A program made the translations under genes and the position numbers. Of a DNA stretch of 64,000 nt, positions 44,773 to 55,753 are shown one piece after another. The first letter of the stretch is position 1. Each line of letters opens with the position of its first letter. The DNA is from Pantoea sp. At-9b (lineage in GTDB: Bacteria; Pseudomonadota; Gammaproteobacteria; Enterobacterales; Enterobacteriaceae): positions 1-64,000 of the forward strand of contig NC_014838.1 of assembly GCF_000175935.2 (NCBI RefSeq). The letters are read 5' to 3'. The notes below the pieces were generated by a model. It did no database searches. It saw only the letters and a list, made by a program, of their open reading frames with translations, and was not told where the DNA came from.

Positions 44773-46149
44773 ATGACTGACAATGTAATCTCACGCAATC
44801 CTACCAACGGTGAAATCCTTGCAAGCTGGCCGCTACAGAATGCAGCTGAACTGGAAATTTCATTACAGCAAAGCGCACAGGCCTTTAGCGAATGGCGCAT
44901 GACCAGCATGGTGCAGCGAGTCCAAGTCCTGCGCCAGTTGGCAGAGCAGATCCGCCAACGTCAGGATGAACTGGCTGCTATGGCAACCCTGGAAATGGGT
45001 AAACCTATCGCTCAGGCACGTGCTGAGGTTTTGAAATGTTCCAACCTGTGTGACTGGTATGCTGAACATGGTCCGGCGATGCTGGCAGATAAACCCACGC
45101 TGGTGGAAAATCAGCAGGCATGGCAGGCATTTCGTCCACTGGGTGTGATCCTCGCTGTGATGCCATGGAACTTCCCGTACTGGCAGGTACTGCGTGGCGC
45201 AGTCAGCATGTTGCTGGCAGGCAACACCTACCTGTTGAAACATGCACCCAGCGTGATGGGCTGTGCCAACCTGATCACCAGCTTGTTCGATGCCACTGAT
45301 TTGCCCAAAGGGGCATTCACGGTCATTAACGTGGATAACGACGGTGTTTCCATCGCCATCAAAGATCCGCGTATTGCTGCGGTCGCCGTGACTGGCAGCG
45401 TGCGCGCAGGTGGAGCCATCGCAGCACAAGCCGGGGCGGTGCTGAAGAAAACCGTGCTGGAACTGGGCGGTGCCGATCCTTTTATCGTACTTGCGGATGC
45501 AGACCTGGATGCAGCAGTGGCCTCAGCGGTCACAGGACGCTATCAGAACACCGGACAGGTCTGTATGGCAGCCAAACGCTTTATTATCGAAGAAAGTGTC
45601 GCTGAGGCCTTTGAGGCGCGTTTTAGCGCAGCGGTACAGGCACTGAATATTGGCGACCCTCTGGAAGAGACAACCTACATCGGCCCTATGGCCCGCTATG
45701 ACCTGCGAGACGAACTGGATCGCCAAGTCCAGCAAAGCATTGCCGAAGGTGCCCGAGTGGTAACAGGAGCGCACAAAATCGAAGGCCCGGGTAACTACTA
45801 TGCGCCAACCATCCTCGCCGATGTTACACCTGAGATGACCGCATTCCAGCAGGAGATCTTTGGACCCGTGGCCGCCATCACTGTGGCCCGCGATGCACAA
45901 CATGCGCTGGAACTGGCAAACAACAGCGAGTTTGGTCTGAGTGCCACGATCTGGAGTGGCAACGAGGCGCTGGCGAATGAACTGGCGCAGCAACTGGAAA
46001 CGGGCGCGGTATTTATCAATGGCAATGGCGCATCAGATCCCCGTGTCGCCATTGGCGGCGTGAAGAAAAGCGGCTATGGTCGCGAGCTGTCCAGCTTTGG
46101 CGTCTACGAATTCTGCAACGTCCAGACGGTGTGGAAAAATCGTCGCTAA
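44773..46149 (+). CDS. NAD(P)-dependent succinate-semialdehyde-type aldehyde dehydrogenase
   Basis: A 458-residue aldehyde dehydrogenase of the GabD/Sad branch. Visible motifs are the catalytic cysteine in NTGQVCMAAKRF, the general-base glutamate in LELGGADPF, MPWNFPYWQ and EIFGPVAAI. The start at 44773 is favoured over the ATG at 44761 because GAAGG lies just before it. It stands alone, with a GC-rich hairpin downstream. It would oxidise succinate semialdehyde or a similar aldehyde; a link to the nearby nicotinate pathway is not evident. Confidence 0.88.
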   Translation: MTDNVISRNPTNGEILASWPLQNAAELEISLQQSAQAFSEWRMTSMVQRVQVLRQLAEQIRQRQDELAAMATLEMGKPIAQARAEVLKCSNLCDWYAEHGPAMLADKPTLVENQQAWQAFRPLGVILAVMPWNFPYWQVLRGAVSMLLAGNTYLLKHAPSVMGCANLITSLFDATDLPKGAFTVINVDNDGVSIAIKDPRIAAVAVTGSVRAGGAIAAQAGAVLKKTVLELGGADPFIVLADADLDAAVASAVTGRYQNTGQVCMAAKRFIIEESVAEAFEARFSAAVQALNIGDPLEETTYIGPMARYDLRDELDRQVQQSIAEGARVVTGAHKIEGPGNYYAPTILADVTPEMTAFQQEIFGPVAAITVARDAQHALELANNSEFGLSATIWSGNEALANELAQQLETGAVFINGNGASDPRVAIGGVKKSGYGRELSSFGVYEFCNVQTVWKNRR

Positions 46150-46156
46150 TCCGGGC

Positions 46157-46180
46157 GGGGCGCGCGATACTACGCGCCCC
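46157..46180 (+). terminator. GC-rich hairpin after the aldehyde dehydrogenase gene
   Basis: GGGGCGCG (46157-46164) pairs with CGCGCCCC (46173-46180) over an 8-nt loop; no T tract follows. Confidence 0.6.
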
Positions 46181-46189
46181 AACTCAGTC

Positions 46190-46777
46190 ATGATCGATCC
46201 ACAGATGAACACTCCCGGAATTATCATCCTTGCCGCCGGACTGGGGTTGCGTTTTAACCGCGCCGGAGGGCAGGGCAACAAACTGCTGGCACCGCAGCAG
46301 AATCAACAACCCCTGCTGGCCTTAACCCTGCGCCAGGCGCAGGACTCTGGTTTGCCGGTGCTGGTGGTTACCCGTCCCGAATATCATGCGGTCCTCGATC
46401 TTGCACAACAATGCCAGATTCCCGCGATCACGGTTGCCAGCAGCGGCAGCGGTGAGAGTATCGCTGCTGGCATACGCCAGACCAGAAATTGGGCAGGCTG
46501 GCTGATTCAACCAGGTGATATGGCATGGGTGACCGCGCAGGATCATCAGTATGTCGCGCAGGCACTGGCCGCCGGTGCTCAACAGGTACGGCTATGCTGG
46601 GACCAGCAGCCGGGGCATCCGGTGGGATTTGCTGCAGGTTATGGTCAGGCGTTGAGTGAACTTAGCGGGGATAACGGCGCACGCATGCTGCTGGATCCGA
46701 CGATCCTGCTCACAATCAGCGCGCATGCCGGGGTGATTCGCGATGCAGATCTGCCAGAACCTACAAACCATTCCTGA
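46190..46777 (+). CDS. MobA/MocA-like molybdenum cofactor nucleotidyltransferase
   Basis: A 195-residue nucleotidyltransferase with the signature ILAAGLGLRF...GNKLLAP (about residues 12-32) and a later QPGDMAWV segment. In family terms it adds CMP to molybdopterin, making the MCD form used by xanthine-oxidase-class enzymes. The start is uncertain (46190 or 46205; neither has a good ribosome site). It converges on and overlaps by 17 bp the xdhC-like gene of the nicAB operon, the likely client. The role is inferred from family and position. Confidence 0.8.
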   Translation: MIDPQMNTPGIIILAAGLGLRFNRAGGQGNKLLAPQQNQQPLLALTLRQAQDSGLPVLVVTRPEYHAVLDLAQQCQIPAITVASSGSGESIAAGIRQTRNWAGWLIQPGDMAWVTAQDHQYVAQALAAGAQQVRLCWDQQPGHPVGFAAGYGQALSELSGDNGARMLLDPTILLTISAHAGVIRDADLPEPTNHS

Positions 46778-47732
46778 CGCGCACGATATCTGCCAGCGTT
46801 GCCAGTGCAATCTCACCGGGCGTTTTACTGCCGATCGGCAGACCGACCGGCGCATGAATGCGCGCCAGCGCCTGTTCTGATAATCCTCCCAGTTCAGCCA
46901 GACGTTGCAGACGTTTCTGGCTGTTCTTCGCCGATCCCATCGCGCCAATGTAAAACGCTGGCGTATGCACGGCTTCCATCAGCGTTAAATCATCGACACG
47001 GGGATCATGCGTCAGGCAAAGGATCGCTGTCCCCGCCGACGCCCCCGATTGCTCCAGATAGCGCGCCGGGTGCTGCTGAACGCAATGCAGATTTTCGCTC
47101 GTTCCGCTTGCCGCCTGTAACTGCTCGAATTCAGCATCACGATGTTCACACACCACCACGCGAAAACCGAGCATCAACGCCAGACGGATGCAATCACTGG
47201 CAACGGCGGAGTAACCGGCGATCAGTACCGTGGTTACCGCGCCTACAGGCAGCACTGCGCTGTCATCGTCATACCTGAGCAGGGGCAGGGGAGCGCCCGT
47301 CGCCAGCGGCTGCCACTCATGATCGCAGCCAAGGGTGATGTAGCGCGTCAGTAACGGACCGCCACTGAGTGCCTCCTGCATCGCACCCAGCAGCGCCAGA
47401 GAACGCTCCTGTGGCTCAAGACGTTCCACCAGCACATCCAACACCCCGCCACAAGGGAGCTGGACCGGTGGCGTTAAGCCTTCCGCGCCATAACGCACCC
47501 GCTCGCTAACGTGGGGGTACGCGCCTTGCTGGACGCGTGCGAGGAAATCTTCCTCGATACAGCCGCCGGAAAGCGATCCGCTCCAGTGGCCTTCAGCGTC
47601 TGCCACCAGCATGGCCCCAGGCGAACGTGGCGCTGATCCCCAGCTATGCAGCACGGTGCATAGCCAGATCACTTTGCCCTGTTGCAGCCACAGCAATCCC
47701 TGGTCAATCACACGTTGATCGAGTGACAGCAT
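46761..47732 (-). CDS. XdhC-family molybdoenzyme maturation protein
   Basis: A 323-residue XdhC/CoxI protein. The N-terminal XdhC domain contains GSAPRSPGAMLVADAEGHWSGSLSGGCIEEDF (about 30-61). A C-terminal Rossmann domain has VLIAGYSAVASDCIRLA and CLTHDPRVDD. XdhC carries the sulfurated molybdenum cofactor to its apo-enzyme. It directly follows nicB in the same direction (14 bp), so it presumably matures nicotinate dehydrogenase. Confidence 0.88.
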   Translation of the reverse strand: MLSLDQRVIDQGLLWLQQGKVIWLCTVLHSWGSAPRSPGAMLVADAEGHWSGSLSGGCIEEDFLARVQQGAYPHVSERVRYGAEGLTPPVQLPCGGVLDVLVERLEPQERSLALLGAMQEALSGGPLLTRYITLGCDHEWQPLATGAPLPLLRYDDDSAVLPVGAVTTVLIAGYSAVASDCIRLALMLGFRVVVCEHRDAEFEQLQAASGTSENLHCVQQHPARYLEQSGASAGTAILCLTHDPRVDDLTLMEAVHTPAFYIGAMGSAKNSQKRLQRLAELGGLSEQALARIHAPVGLPIGSKTPGEIALATLADIVRVRNGL

Positions 47733-47746
47733 ACCTTTCCTCCACG

Positions 47747-50700
47747 TCAGTGACTGCTGGGGTTCGCGCGTACCTGCGCCACTTTTTCCGTTAAATCAGC
47801 CCAGGCGGGTTCGTTCGGGGCGTAACGCTGGCGCAGATACGCGGCAATGTCGGCGACCTGCTTATCGGACAGACTGGCGGCGAAGCCTGGCATATACCCC
47901 AGCTCATCGGTGGCGGGTTTATCGATCCCGTGTAACACCACCTGCAACAGGTTATCCGGCGTGGCGCTGGTCAGGCTGCTGCTGTTCGCCATGGCGGGGC
48001 TGACGCCAAACAACTTCGGCCCCCCTTCGCTGGCGCTATGACATGCCTGGCATGCACCCTTAAACAGACGTTCTCCGGCGGCGGTGTTCCAGGCCGGTTT
48101 CACCGTGGGAGACGCCACGGGTGCAGGTGTCTGGCCATTGATATCCGCCAGATAACTCGCCATCGCGCGCACATCCGCTTCCGGCAGCGTCGCCAGATGG
48201 CTCACCACCGGCGCCATTGGCCCGGCGGCCACACCATGTTTGTCGTCATAGCCATTGCGCAGGTAGTTATAGAGCGATGCCGCTGTCCAGGGCTGCGGCG
48301 ATTTACTGAGTTGGTTGAGTGGCGGGGCTTCCCAGCCATCGACCCAGCCGCCAGCGAGGAACTGATCACCGCCTTTTTCCGCCCCCATCAGATTGCGTGG
48401 GGAATGGCAGGCACCGCAGTGACCCGCGCCATTCACCAGATACGCCCCGCGATTCCATTCGGCACTTTTCGTGGCATCGTCCTGGTATTCGCCGGTACGC
48501 AGATAGAGCGTATTCCAGCCCGCCATCAGGAAGCGCATATTAAACGGAAAGCGCATCTGATTAGCGGGAGGGGCCTGCTCTACGGCCGGTTGTGACATCA
48601 GATATGCATATAACGCCTGCATATCGCCTTCACTCAACTGGCGAAAGGAGGTATAGGGAAACGCCGGGTAGAGATGATGTCCGTCACGGCTGATGCCCTG
48701 GCGCATGGCGCGATCAAAAGCGTTAAACGACCAGTTACCAATGCCGGTTTTTTTATCCGGGGTGATGTTGGTGGTGTAAAGCGTGCCAAAGGGCGTGTCC
48801 ATCTTCAGCCCTCCGGCGTTGGTGGCACCACCTTCAGTGGTGTGGCACACCGCACAATCCCCGGCGGCTGCCACCTGACGACCACGCTCCAGCATCTCCA
48901 GCGACCAGCTACCTGCCGCTGGTGGCGTTACCGGCGCGATAGCCGCACGCCACGGCAGAGCGTTGGTGGCGATGCCGATGGCTGCGCCCAGTAGCCCTGC
49001 GGCACCACCAAACGCCCATTTGCGGCGGCGGGTGGTTTTCTTGCGCACGGGCGCAGGCAGTTGCGGTTCGGGCTGTGGGTCCGGTCCGTTCAGCGCCTGG
49101 CGCAGCTTATCCGAGGTGATGGGCAACTCGCGAAAGCGGATGCCGGTGGCATCAAACACCGCATTGGCGATAGCCGCAGCACTGGGTACCGAAGCGGATT
49201 CCCCCGCGCCAAGCGGTGGCTCATACGGGCGCGGCATCATCATGACATCGATGTCCGGCACCTCCGGGAAGGTGAGGATCGGATAGCTGCCCCATTCCTG
49301 GCTGGCGATCAGGTTGCTCTCGATCGTCACCTGTTCTTTCAACACCCGGCTGGTGGACTGAATCACGTTACCGTGGATCTGGTGTTTGACCCCGGCAGGA
49401 TTGACCATCATGCCCGCATCGTGGCCAACGGTAATACGCGTAACGGCAATTTCACCGCTTTGTTTATCAATCGCCACATCGGCAACCCAGGCGGCCCAGG
49501 CGGCACCAAATCCGGGGAATTTACTGTGGATATAGCGCGCATAGGCAAAGCCACGGCCACGCAACACGCCGGGTTCGCTGCTGTTTTGCTGCGGTTCGGT
49601 GCGTGGCGTCCAGCCTGCGCGATCGGCAGTGGAACGGATCAGCTCCGCCGCGCGCTCATCCTGGATATAACGCAGCCGGTACTCCACCGGGTCAACGCCT
49701 GCCGCGTGTGCCAGTTCATCCATATAGGATTCGTGAGCGAAGGTGTTGGGCAACGCCGAAACACCGCGCATCCACGAGGCGCGCACAATCGGGGCCATAT
49801 CTTCAATGGTGACGCGCATATGCGGAAAGTCGTAGGGTGGAATCGAGGTGCGATCGCCCATCTCGTAGGCCAGTGCAACCGGATCGACGCGCCCGGTCAA
49901 CAGCAACGCCAGGGTTGGCGCACCGTTGGAAGGGTAGGAGGTGGTGAAATCGTATACCTGCGGGTTACCCGCCGCATCGAGACCGCCGTCCACATCCATC
50001 AGCTGTGCGGTGCCTTTCGGTTCCCAGACATGCTCCTGTGCACGCGTCAGCTGAACACGCACCGGCTGACCCACGGCACGAGACAGCAGCGCGGCATCGG
50101 CAGCGACATCATCGGCACAGTTGCGGCCATAACACCCCGCCGCTTCCATGCGATTCACCTCAATATCGCTTTCCGGGATCTCGAATAACCAGGCGAGATC
50201 GGCGCGCAGCAGGTGCGGGTTCTGCGTGCCGCTCCACACCTGCAATCCCACCGCATCATAGGCGGCGACAGCACAGGAGGGGCCGATAGAGCCGTGTAGC
50301 TGATATGGCCAGACGTAATTGCGGGTAAAGCGTTGTGCGACGTTAGCCAGTGCGGCATCCACCTCGCCGGTGTCATGTACCACACGCGAAGTCCGCGGGT
50401 TATCACGAATGGCTTTTTCCACATCGCGCATATCCGGCAGCATATGCTCCCAGGGCTTCCAGCGTATTTTCAGGGTTTCCATCGCGGCGATGGCCTGATC
50501 CTCGCGTTCGGCCACCACGCCAACAAAATCCGCGATTTGTACCACTTTGATGATGCCATCCAGATGGGCAATCGAGCTTTCATCGATGCTGAGCAGTGAC
50601 GTGCCAACAAATTGTCCGGTGTCATAACCGGCGTAGGGTGGGCGGATGACACGGCCATGTAGCATGCCGGGCAGGCGCATATCGTGCACCCAGGTCAGCT

Positions 50701-51313
50701 CACCGGTGGCTTTGCCCGGAATATCGACGCGTTGTGAACTGGTGCCCACTAAGCGGTATTCGCTGGCGGGTTTCAGTGGGGCATCGTCAGAAATACGTAA
50801 CTGGCTGCGCTGGCCGCTAACCAGTTCAGCAAAACTCAGGCGGGTGCCATCGGCGAGGTGGAATTCTCCGGCATCCAGTGATAGCTCTGCTTCTGTTACC
50901 TGTAAACGTGCTGCCGCCTGTTGCGTCAGCCAGCGGCGTGCTTCAGCGGCGGCTTTACGCAGTGGGACAGCGGAAATCTGTAAGGTGGCGCTGGCGATGG
51001 TCGCGCCCTGATTGGGTACGCGTAACGTATCGCCGAGTACCATCTGTACCTGGTCCATACGCAGATTGAGTTCTTCAGCAACGATTTGCGTCAGCGAGGT
51101 TTTCACCCCGGTGCCCAAATCAACATGGCCGTTAAACGCCCAGACTTTGCCCTTGCCATCGATGGCGATAAATAACGCCAGTTCTTTGGGTTTGAGGGTC
51201 GGTGTCTGGCCCTTGGGCACCAGACCGGGTGGTGGCTGGATTTCATCGACAATCAACAACACATCGTCAGCCGCCAGCAGCTGTTGCTGGGTGGGTACAG
51301 CGGAGTGACTCAT
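47747..51313 (-). CDS. nicB: Nicotinate dehydrogenase large subunit, molybdopterin plus cytochrome c domains
   Basis: An 1188-residue protein, almost the length recalled for Pseudomonas putida NicB (about 1187). Residues about 1-730 are the molybdopterin-binding part of the isoquinoline-oxidoreductase type. A membrane-anchor-like stretch (KWAFGGAAGLLGAAIGIATNALPW) precedes three c-haem motifs, CAVCH, CGACH and CQACH. With NicA it hydroxylates nicotinate to 6-hydroxynicotinate and passes electrons through the haems. The start at 51313 (GGAGG upstream) overlaps the nicA stop as ATGA. The frame's 63-codon upstream extension is rejected. Confidence 0.92.
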   Translation of the reverse strand: MSHSAVPTQQQLLAADDVLLIVDEIQPPPGLVPKGQTPTLKPKELALFIAIDGKGKVWAFNGHVDLGTGVKTSLTQIVAEELNLRMDQVQMVLGDTLRVPNQGATIASATLQISAVPLRKAAAEARRWLTQQAAARLQVTEAELSLDAGEFHLADGTRLSFAELVSGQRSQLRISDDAPLKPASEYRLVGTSSQRVDIPGKATGELTWVHDMRLPGMLHGRVIRPPYAGYDTGQFVGTSLLSIDESSIAHLDGIIKVVQIADFVGVVAEREDQAIAAMETLKIRWKPWEHMLPDMRDVEKAIRDNPRTSRVVHDTGEVDAALANVAQRFTRNYVWPYQLHGSIGPSCAVAAYDAVGLQVWSGTQNPHLLRADLAWLFEIPESDIEVNRMEAAGCYGRNCADDVAADAALLSRAVGQPVRVQLTRAQEHVWEPKGTAQLMDVDGGLDAAGNPQVYDFTTSYPSNGAPTLALLLTGRVDPVALAYEMGDRTSIPPYDFPHMRVTIEDMAPIVRASWMRGVSALPNTFAHESYMDELAHAAGVDPVEYRLRYIQDERAAELIRSTADRAGWTPRTEPQQNSSEPGVLRGRGFAYARYIHSKFPGFGAAWAAWVADVAIDKQSGEIAVTRITVGHDAGMMVNPAGVKHQIHGNVIQSTSRVLKEQVTIESNLIASQEWGSYPILTFPEVPDIDVMMMPRPYEPPLGAGESASVPSAAAIANAVFDATGIRFRELPITSDKLRQALNGPDPQPEPQLPAPVRKKTTRRRKWAFGGAAGLLGAAIGIATNALPWRAAIAPVTPPAAGSWSLEMLERGRQVAAAGDCAVCHTTEGGATNAGGLKMDTPFGTLYTTNITPDKKTGIGNWSFNAFDRAMRQGISRDGHHLYPAFPYTSFRQLSEGDMQALYAYLMSQPAVEQAPPANQMRFPFNMRFLMAGWNTLYLRTGEYQDDATKSAEWNRGAYLVNGAGHCGACHSPRNLMGAEKGGDQFLAGGWVDGWEAPPLNQLSKSPQPWTAASLYNYLRNGYDDKHGVAAGPMAPVVSHLATLPEADVRAMASYLADINGQTPAPVASPTVKPAWNTAAGERLFKGACQACHSASEGGPKLFGVSPAMANSSSLTSATPDNLLQVVLHGIDKPATDELGYMPGFAASLSDKQVADIAAYLRQRYAPNEPAWADLTEKVAQVRANPSSH

Positions 51314-51843
51314 TGTGCTGCCTCCGCCTGTTGCAGGCAGAGCTGTACCGCGCGTTTTACTGCACAGAGGATCTCCTGATGGGTGCCACAACGGCACAGA
51401 TTGCCGCTCAGGGCGGAACGAATTTGCTGATCGCTGGGGCAGGGAATATCGCGCAGTAGCGCGGCGGTGGTCATGATCATGCCATTGAGACAATAGCCGC
51501 ATTGCGCAGCCTGTTCTTCAATAAACGCCTGCTGCACCGGATGCAGTGCATCCCGCTGGCCTAAGCCTTCCAGCGTGGTGATCGCGCGCTGGCGCACGCC
51601 ATACGCCGGGATCACGCAGGCGCGTGCGGCAACGCCATCAATCATTACGGTACAGGCACCGCACTCGCCCAGACCACAGCCATACTTCGGGCCGTTGAGG
51701 GATAATTCATTACGCAGCACCAGCAATAACGAGGTATCGCGGTAACTGGTGACTTCTTTCTCTTCGCCATTAACCTTCAATGAATAACAGCGTAAACCTG
51801 CAGGTGAAACTGTCGTGGCAGACTGTTGTGCCATCATTTTCAT
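51310..51843 (-). CDS. nicA: Nicotinate dehydrogenase small [2Fe-2S] subunit
   Basis: A 177-residue iron-sulfur subunit with two cluster motifs: plant-ferredoxin type YGCGLGECGACTVMIDG (about 55-71) and the C-terminal QCGYCLNGM...LCRCGTH. It is some 20 residues longer at the N-terminus than P. putida NicA; the methionine at residue 3 or 4 is a possible alternative start. It passes electrons from the molybdenum site of NicB. The gene lies 38 bp after nicR. Confidence 0.92.
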   Translation of the reverse strand: MKMMAQQSATTVSPAGLRCYSLKVNGEEKEVTSYRDTSLLLVLRNELSLNGPKYGCGLGECGACTVMIDGVAARACVIPAYGVRQRAITTLEGLGQRDALHPVQQAFIEEQAAQCGYCLNGMIMTTAALLRDIPCPSDQQIRSALSGNLCRCGTHQEILCAVKRAVQLCLQQAEAAQ

Positions 51844-51881
51844 TATTGACCGCCTTACCGAGGCGGCTCACTCGCCCCGGA

Positions 51882-52343
51882 TTATGACTGGCTCGTGTCG
51901 TCCAGCATTTTCCTGAGCAGATAAACCAGTGCGACTCGTTCGGCTGGATTTAGCTGCCCATACGTCATTTCAGTAATGCGCACTGCGTTGTCGGTGGTGT
52001 GCTGAATCAGCGCCTGTCCTGACGCTGTCAGCATCACAATCACTTTGCGTTTGTCGGTCGGATCAGGGCCAAGACTGACCAGATCGCGCGCCTTCAAACG
52101 TTCAACCACGCCGCGGATGGTGGCCTGATCGACAGCGGTGTAACGCACCAAATCGTTCTGCGCGCTGGGACCGTGGTCCCGCAGCGCACAGAGGGTAATA
52201 AATTGCACCGCCGTGATCTGTGAATCACCCACATGTTGCTGAAAAATCGCCACATGGCGCTGATAAACCTTGCGCAGCAGATGGCCAACCTGTTGGGTGT
52301 AGTCGTAATTGTCTTCCGCGGAGGAAGTGTGGTCGTGTGACAT
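51882..52343 (-). CDS. nicR: MarR-family regulator NicR
   Basis: A 153-residue MarR protein with the winged helix at about residues 50-115 (HGPSAQNDLVRYTAVDQATIRGVVERLKARDLV). It lies within the nicX-nicR-nicA-nicB-xdhC unit. In P. putida, NicR represses the lower nic genes and responds to 6-hydroxynicotinate. The two identical palindromes in the nicX-nicC gap are its likely targets. Identity follows from the surrounding nic genes. Confidence 0.85.
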   Translation of the reverse strand: MSHDHTSSAEDNYDYTQQVGHLLRKVYQRHVAIFQQHVGDSQITAVQFITLCALRDHGPSAQNDLVRYTAVDQATIRGVVERLKARDLVSLGPDPTDKRKVIVMLTASGQALIQHTTDNAVRITEMTYGQLNPAERVALVYLLRKMLDDTSQS

Positions 52344-52420
52344 AAAAAGGTCCTTTTCCCGGATACTGCCAGGCAGTGTAATGCATTGTCACTGCGCTGA
52401 CAGCCGCTCCCTGCGCAAGA

Positions 52421-53473
52421 TTAGCGTGCGCGTGAGGCTTCGGGTGCCACCACTTCGCCCTCGGCGACCACCAGCAGATCATCAACCTTGATGTCACAAC
52501 GGCGCAGCGCGATATCCATGTGGCATGGCGTTTTACGTTTGCCGCCCACTTCGGTATTCGGGCCGGTGGAGAACAGGAAGTTGCCGTAAAACGCGCGTGC
52601 ATCCATACACATGCCGTCGTTTTTGTCATGCAGGCCCATGGCTGTCCACTGCGCGCGTGGCTGTAAACCCCAGCCAATATGTGAAATGCCATACACTTCC
52701 GGATCGTTGAAATACCCCATGTAATCACGCAGATATTCCGCTTCGAAGCCACCGTGGATCTTGGTGACAAAGCCTTTCTCGATTTCCAGCGTGATGCGTT
52801 CACGGGCATAGGATTTAAACGGCAGCAGGATGTCACCCACCTCCAGTACCAGCACGCCTTCCGCCTGATCTTCATTCGGCCAGGTAAACAGGAAACCGCT
52901 CGGCCAGTGGTCCCAGCGGCCCGGTTCATCGGCATAACCGTATTCGGTCACTGTCGGGTATTGTCCCAGCGGGGCGCGAAAATCGCTGCCTGCCTGTGAT
53001 TTCACCGTCATCATGCGCGCCTTCTCCAGCACCGCAGCAGCGGCCAGCACGCGTGACTTGTCCTCTTCCGTTGGCAACATTCGTGCCAACACTTCCGGTG
53101 GTTCAACCGCCAGCAGGATGCGGGTACCGGTTTTCAGGATCTGCTCCTGCTCCGGTGAGTGCAGCAACATCATGGTGTCGACAATCAGGTCAGCCGCTTC
53201 TAGCGCCCGTTGCGCGGCAATGTTGCCGGTTAACGCAGTATCGCCGCAGTAGGCGGTCATATCGTTGCCCATCGCGGTGGGATGATTAAACGCTGGCAGT
53301 TCCACGCAATACACCTTCGCGCCCAATCGTAGTGCAGCATCGGTCGCTGCCTGCACGGTGCGTGCATCAGAATAGTGACTTTTCAGAATGGCAACGCTCT
53401 GCGTGGCATCGACTTTCGACAGACGTAATACCTGCTCAAACATCTGTCCTAACTGACTCTGGTTAACGGCCAT
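52421..53473 (-). CDS. nicX: 2,5-dihydroxypyridine 5,6-dioxygenase NicX
   Basis: A 350-residue protein of the M29-aminopeptidase-like family, the same length as P. putida NicX. NicX opens 2,5-dihydroxypyridine with oxygen and Fe(II) to N-formylmaleamate. Candidate metal ligands appear in KIHGGFEAEYLRDY, GISHIGWGLQPRAQW and HDKNDGMCMDARAF. It is divergent from nicC and starts the minus-strand nic unit. Confidence 0.92.
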   Translation of the reverse strand: MAVNQSQLGQMFEQVLRLSKVDATQSVAILKSHYSDARTVQAATDAALRLGAKVYCVELPAFNHPTAMGNDMTAYCGDTALTGNIAAQRALEAADLIVDTMMLLHSPEQEQILKTGTRILLAVEPPEVLARMLPTEEDKSRVLAAAAVLEKARMMTVKSQAGSDFRAPLGQYPTVTEYGYADEPGRWDHWPSGFLFTWPNEDQAEGVLVLEVGDILLPFKSYARERITLEIEKGFVTKIHGGFEAEYLRDYMGYFNDPEVYGISHIGWGLQPRAQWTAMGLHDKNDGMCMDARAFYGNFLFSTGPNTEVGGKRKTPCHMDIALRRCDIKVDDLLVVAEGEVVAPEASRAR

Positions 53474-53521
53474 TGTGGGTTCCTCTCGGGTTCGATGTTG
53501 TTGGCTAAAACTTCATCTTTT

Positions 53522-53541
53522 TATAGCGAATACGCTAGATA
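53522..53541. promoter_or_regulatory. Putative NicR operator 1 (nicX side)
   Basis: TATAGCGAATACGCTAGATA contains TAGCG/CGCTA, a perfect 5-bp inverted repeat with a 4-bp spacer, about 50-70 bp before nicX. Confidence 0.65.
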
Positions 53542-53697
53542 TATTTGTTATAGACGTGTTGCGAAGAAGAGTGCAAGCATTTCTTTTTGTCATAAGAAAA
53601 GCCTATTTAACGCAGCATCAATGCTGTGATTAACATCATGACATGCAGTTTTCACCACAATAACCATTGCAATTCACAAAAAAATAACGCCAATAAT

Positions 53698-53717
53698 TAT
53701 AGCGTACACACTAGATA
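53698..53717. promoter_or_regulatory. Putative NicR operator 2 (nicC side)
   Basis: TATAGCGTACACACTAGATA matches site 1 at 17 of 20 positions, with the same spacing. It lies about 70-90 bp before nicC. The rest of the 313-bp gap is AT-rich promoter sequence without a gene. Confidence 0.65.
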
Positions 53718-53777
53718 ATTTGGGTGGGGTCAAAAACCAATGCCGCAGGTGTACCTTCCAATTGGCGTAAGTTTTGA

Positions 53778-54931
<1,154 letters not shown>

Positions 54932-54932
<1 letters not shown>

Positions 54933-55753
54933 TGAGCACGTTTGTCAGCGGCGGTCAGGTACAGGCAAATGGCATTCGTCAGCATTATCTGCGCTACGGC
55001 GGTAAAGGCCCGACTCTGATTCTGGTGCCTGGCATCACCAGTCCGGCGATAACCTGGGGTTTTGTCGCGGAAGTGTTTGGTCAGCAGTTTGATACCTGGG
55101 TGCTGGATGTGCGTGGGCGTGGTTTATCCAGCAGCGGTGAGGGGCTGGATTACGGCACTGAAAGCTGTGCCGACGATATTAACGCCTTCGCTCAAGCACT
55201 GGGCCTGACGCACTACCACCTGGTCGGCCATTCAATGGGGGCGCGTTTTATCATGCGTGCGGCGGTAAAACAGCCGGAAGGCGTACTGTCGTTGTCGCTG
55301 ATTGATCCTCCGGTCTCGGGACCGGGTCGTCGTCTCTACCCGGGTCAGTGGCCGTGGTATCAGGATTCGATCCGCGAGGCAGAGCAGGGCATGGATGCGG
55401 AAGCAATGAAAAAATATTGCCCGAGCTGGACCGAAGAACAACGCCAGTTGCGCGCCGAGTGGTTACATACCTGCTATGAACCGGCGATCCGTCGTGCCTA
55501 CGACGATTTTCATCAGCTCGATATCCATCAATATTTTCGCCAGTTACCGGCCAAAACCCTGCTGATGGTCGCGGGCAAAGGCGGGGTGATTCTGGCGGAG
55601 GATGAGGCGGAAATTCGTGAACTGCTGCCCGCGATTGACATCGCCCATGTCGAAAACGCCGGTCATATGATCCCCTGGGATGACTTCTCCGGCTTTTTTG
55701 CTGCCTTTGGTACTTTCCTCGGCACCACCCTGCAACCGGAGACCCAGCCATGA
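54932..55753 (+). CDS. nicD: N-formylmaleamate deformylase NicD
   Basis: A 273-residue alpha/beta-hydrolase with nucleophile elbow VGHSMG (Ser about 97) and a late histidine in NAGHMIPWDD (about 248). NicD removes formate from N-formylmaleamate to give maleamate. It is translationally coupled at both ends (TAATG with nicC, ATGA with nicE). Confidence 0.92.

Noticed and set aside
49061..50188. 375-codon plus-strand frame opposite nicB
   Set aside because: Antisense shadow; nicB has clear molybdopterin and cytochrome motifs on the other strand.
51314..51502. 63-codon upstream extension of the nicB frame
   Set aside because: It lies wholly inside nicA in another frame, and the internal start has a strong GGAGG and ATGA coupling.
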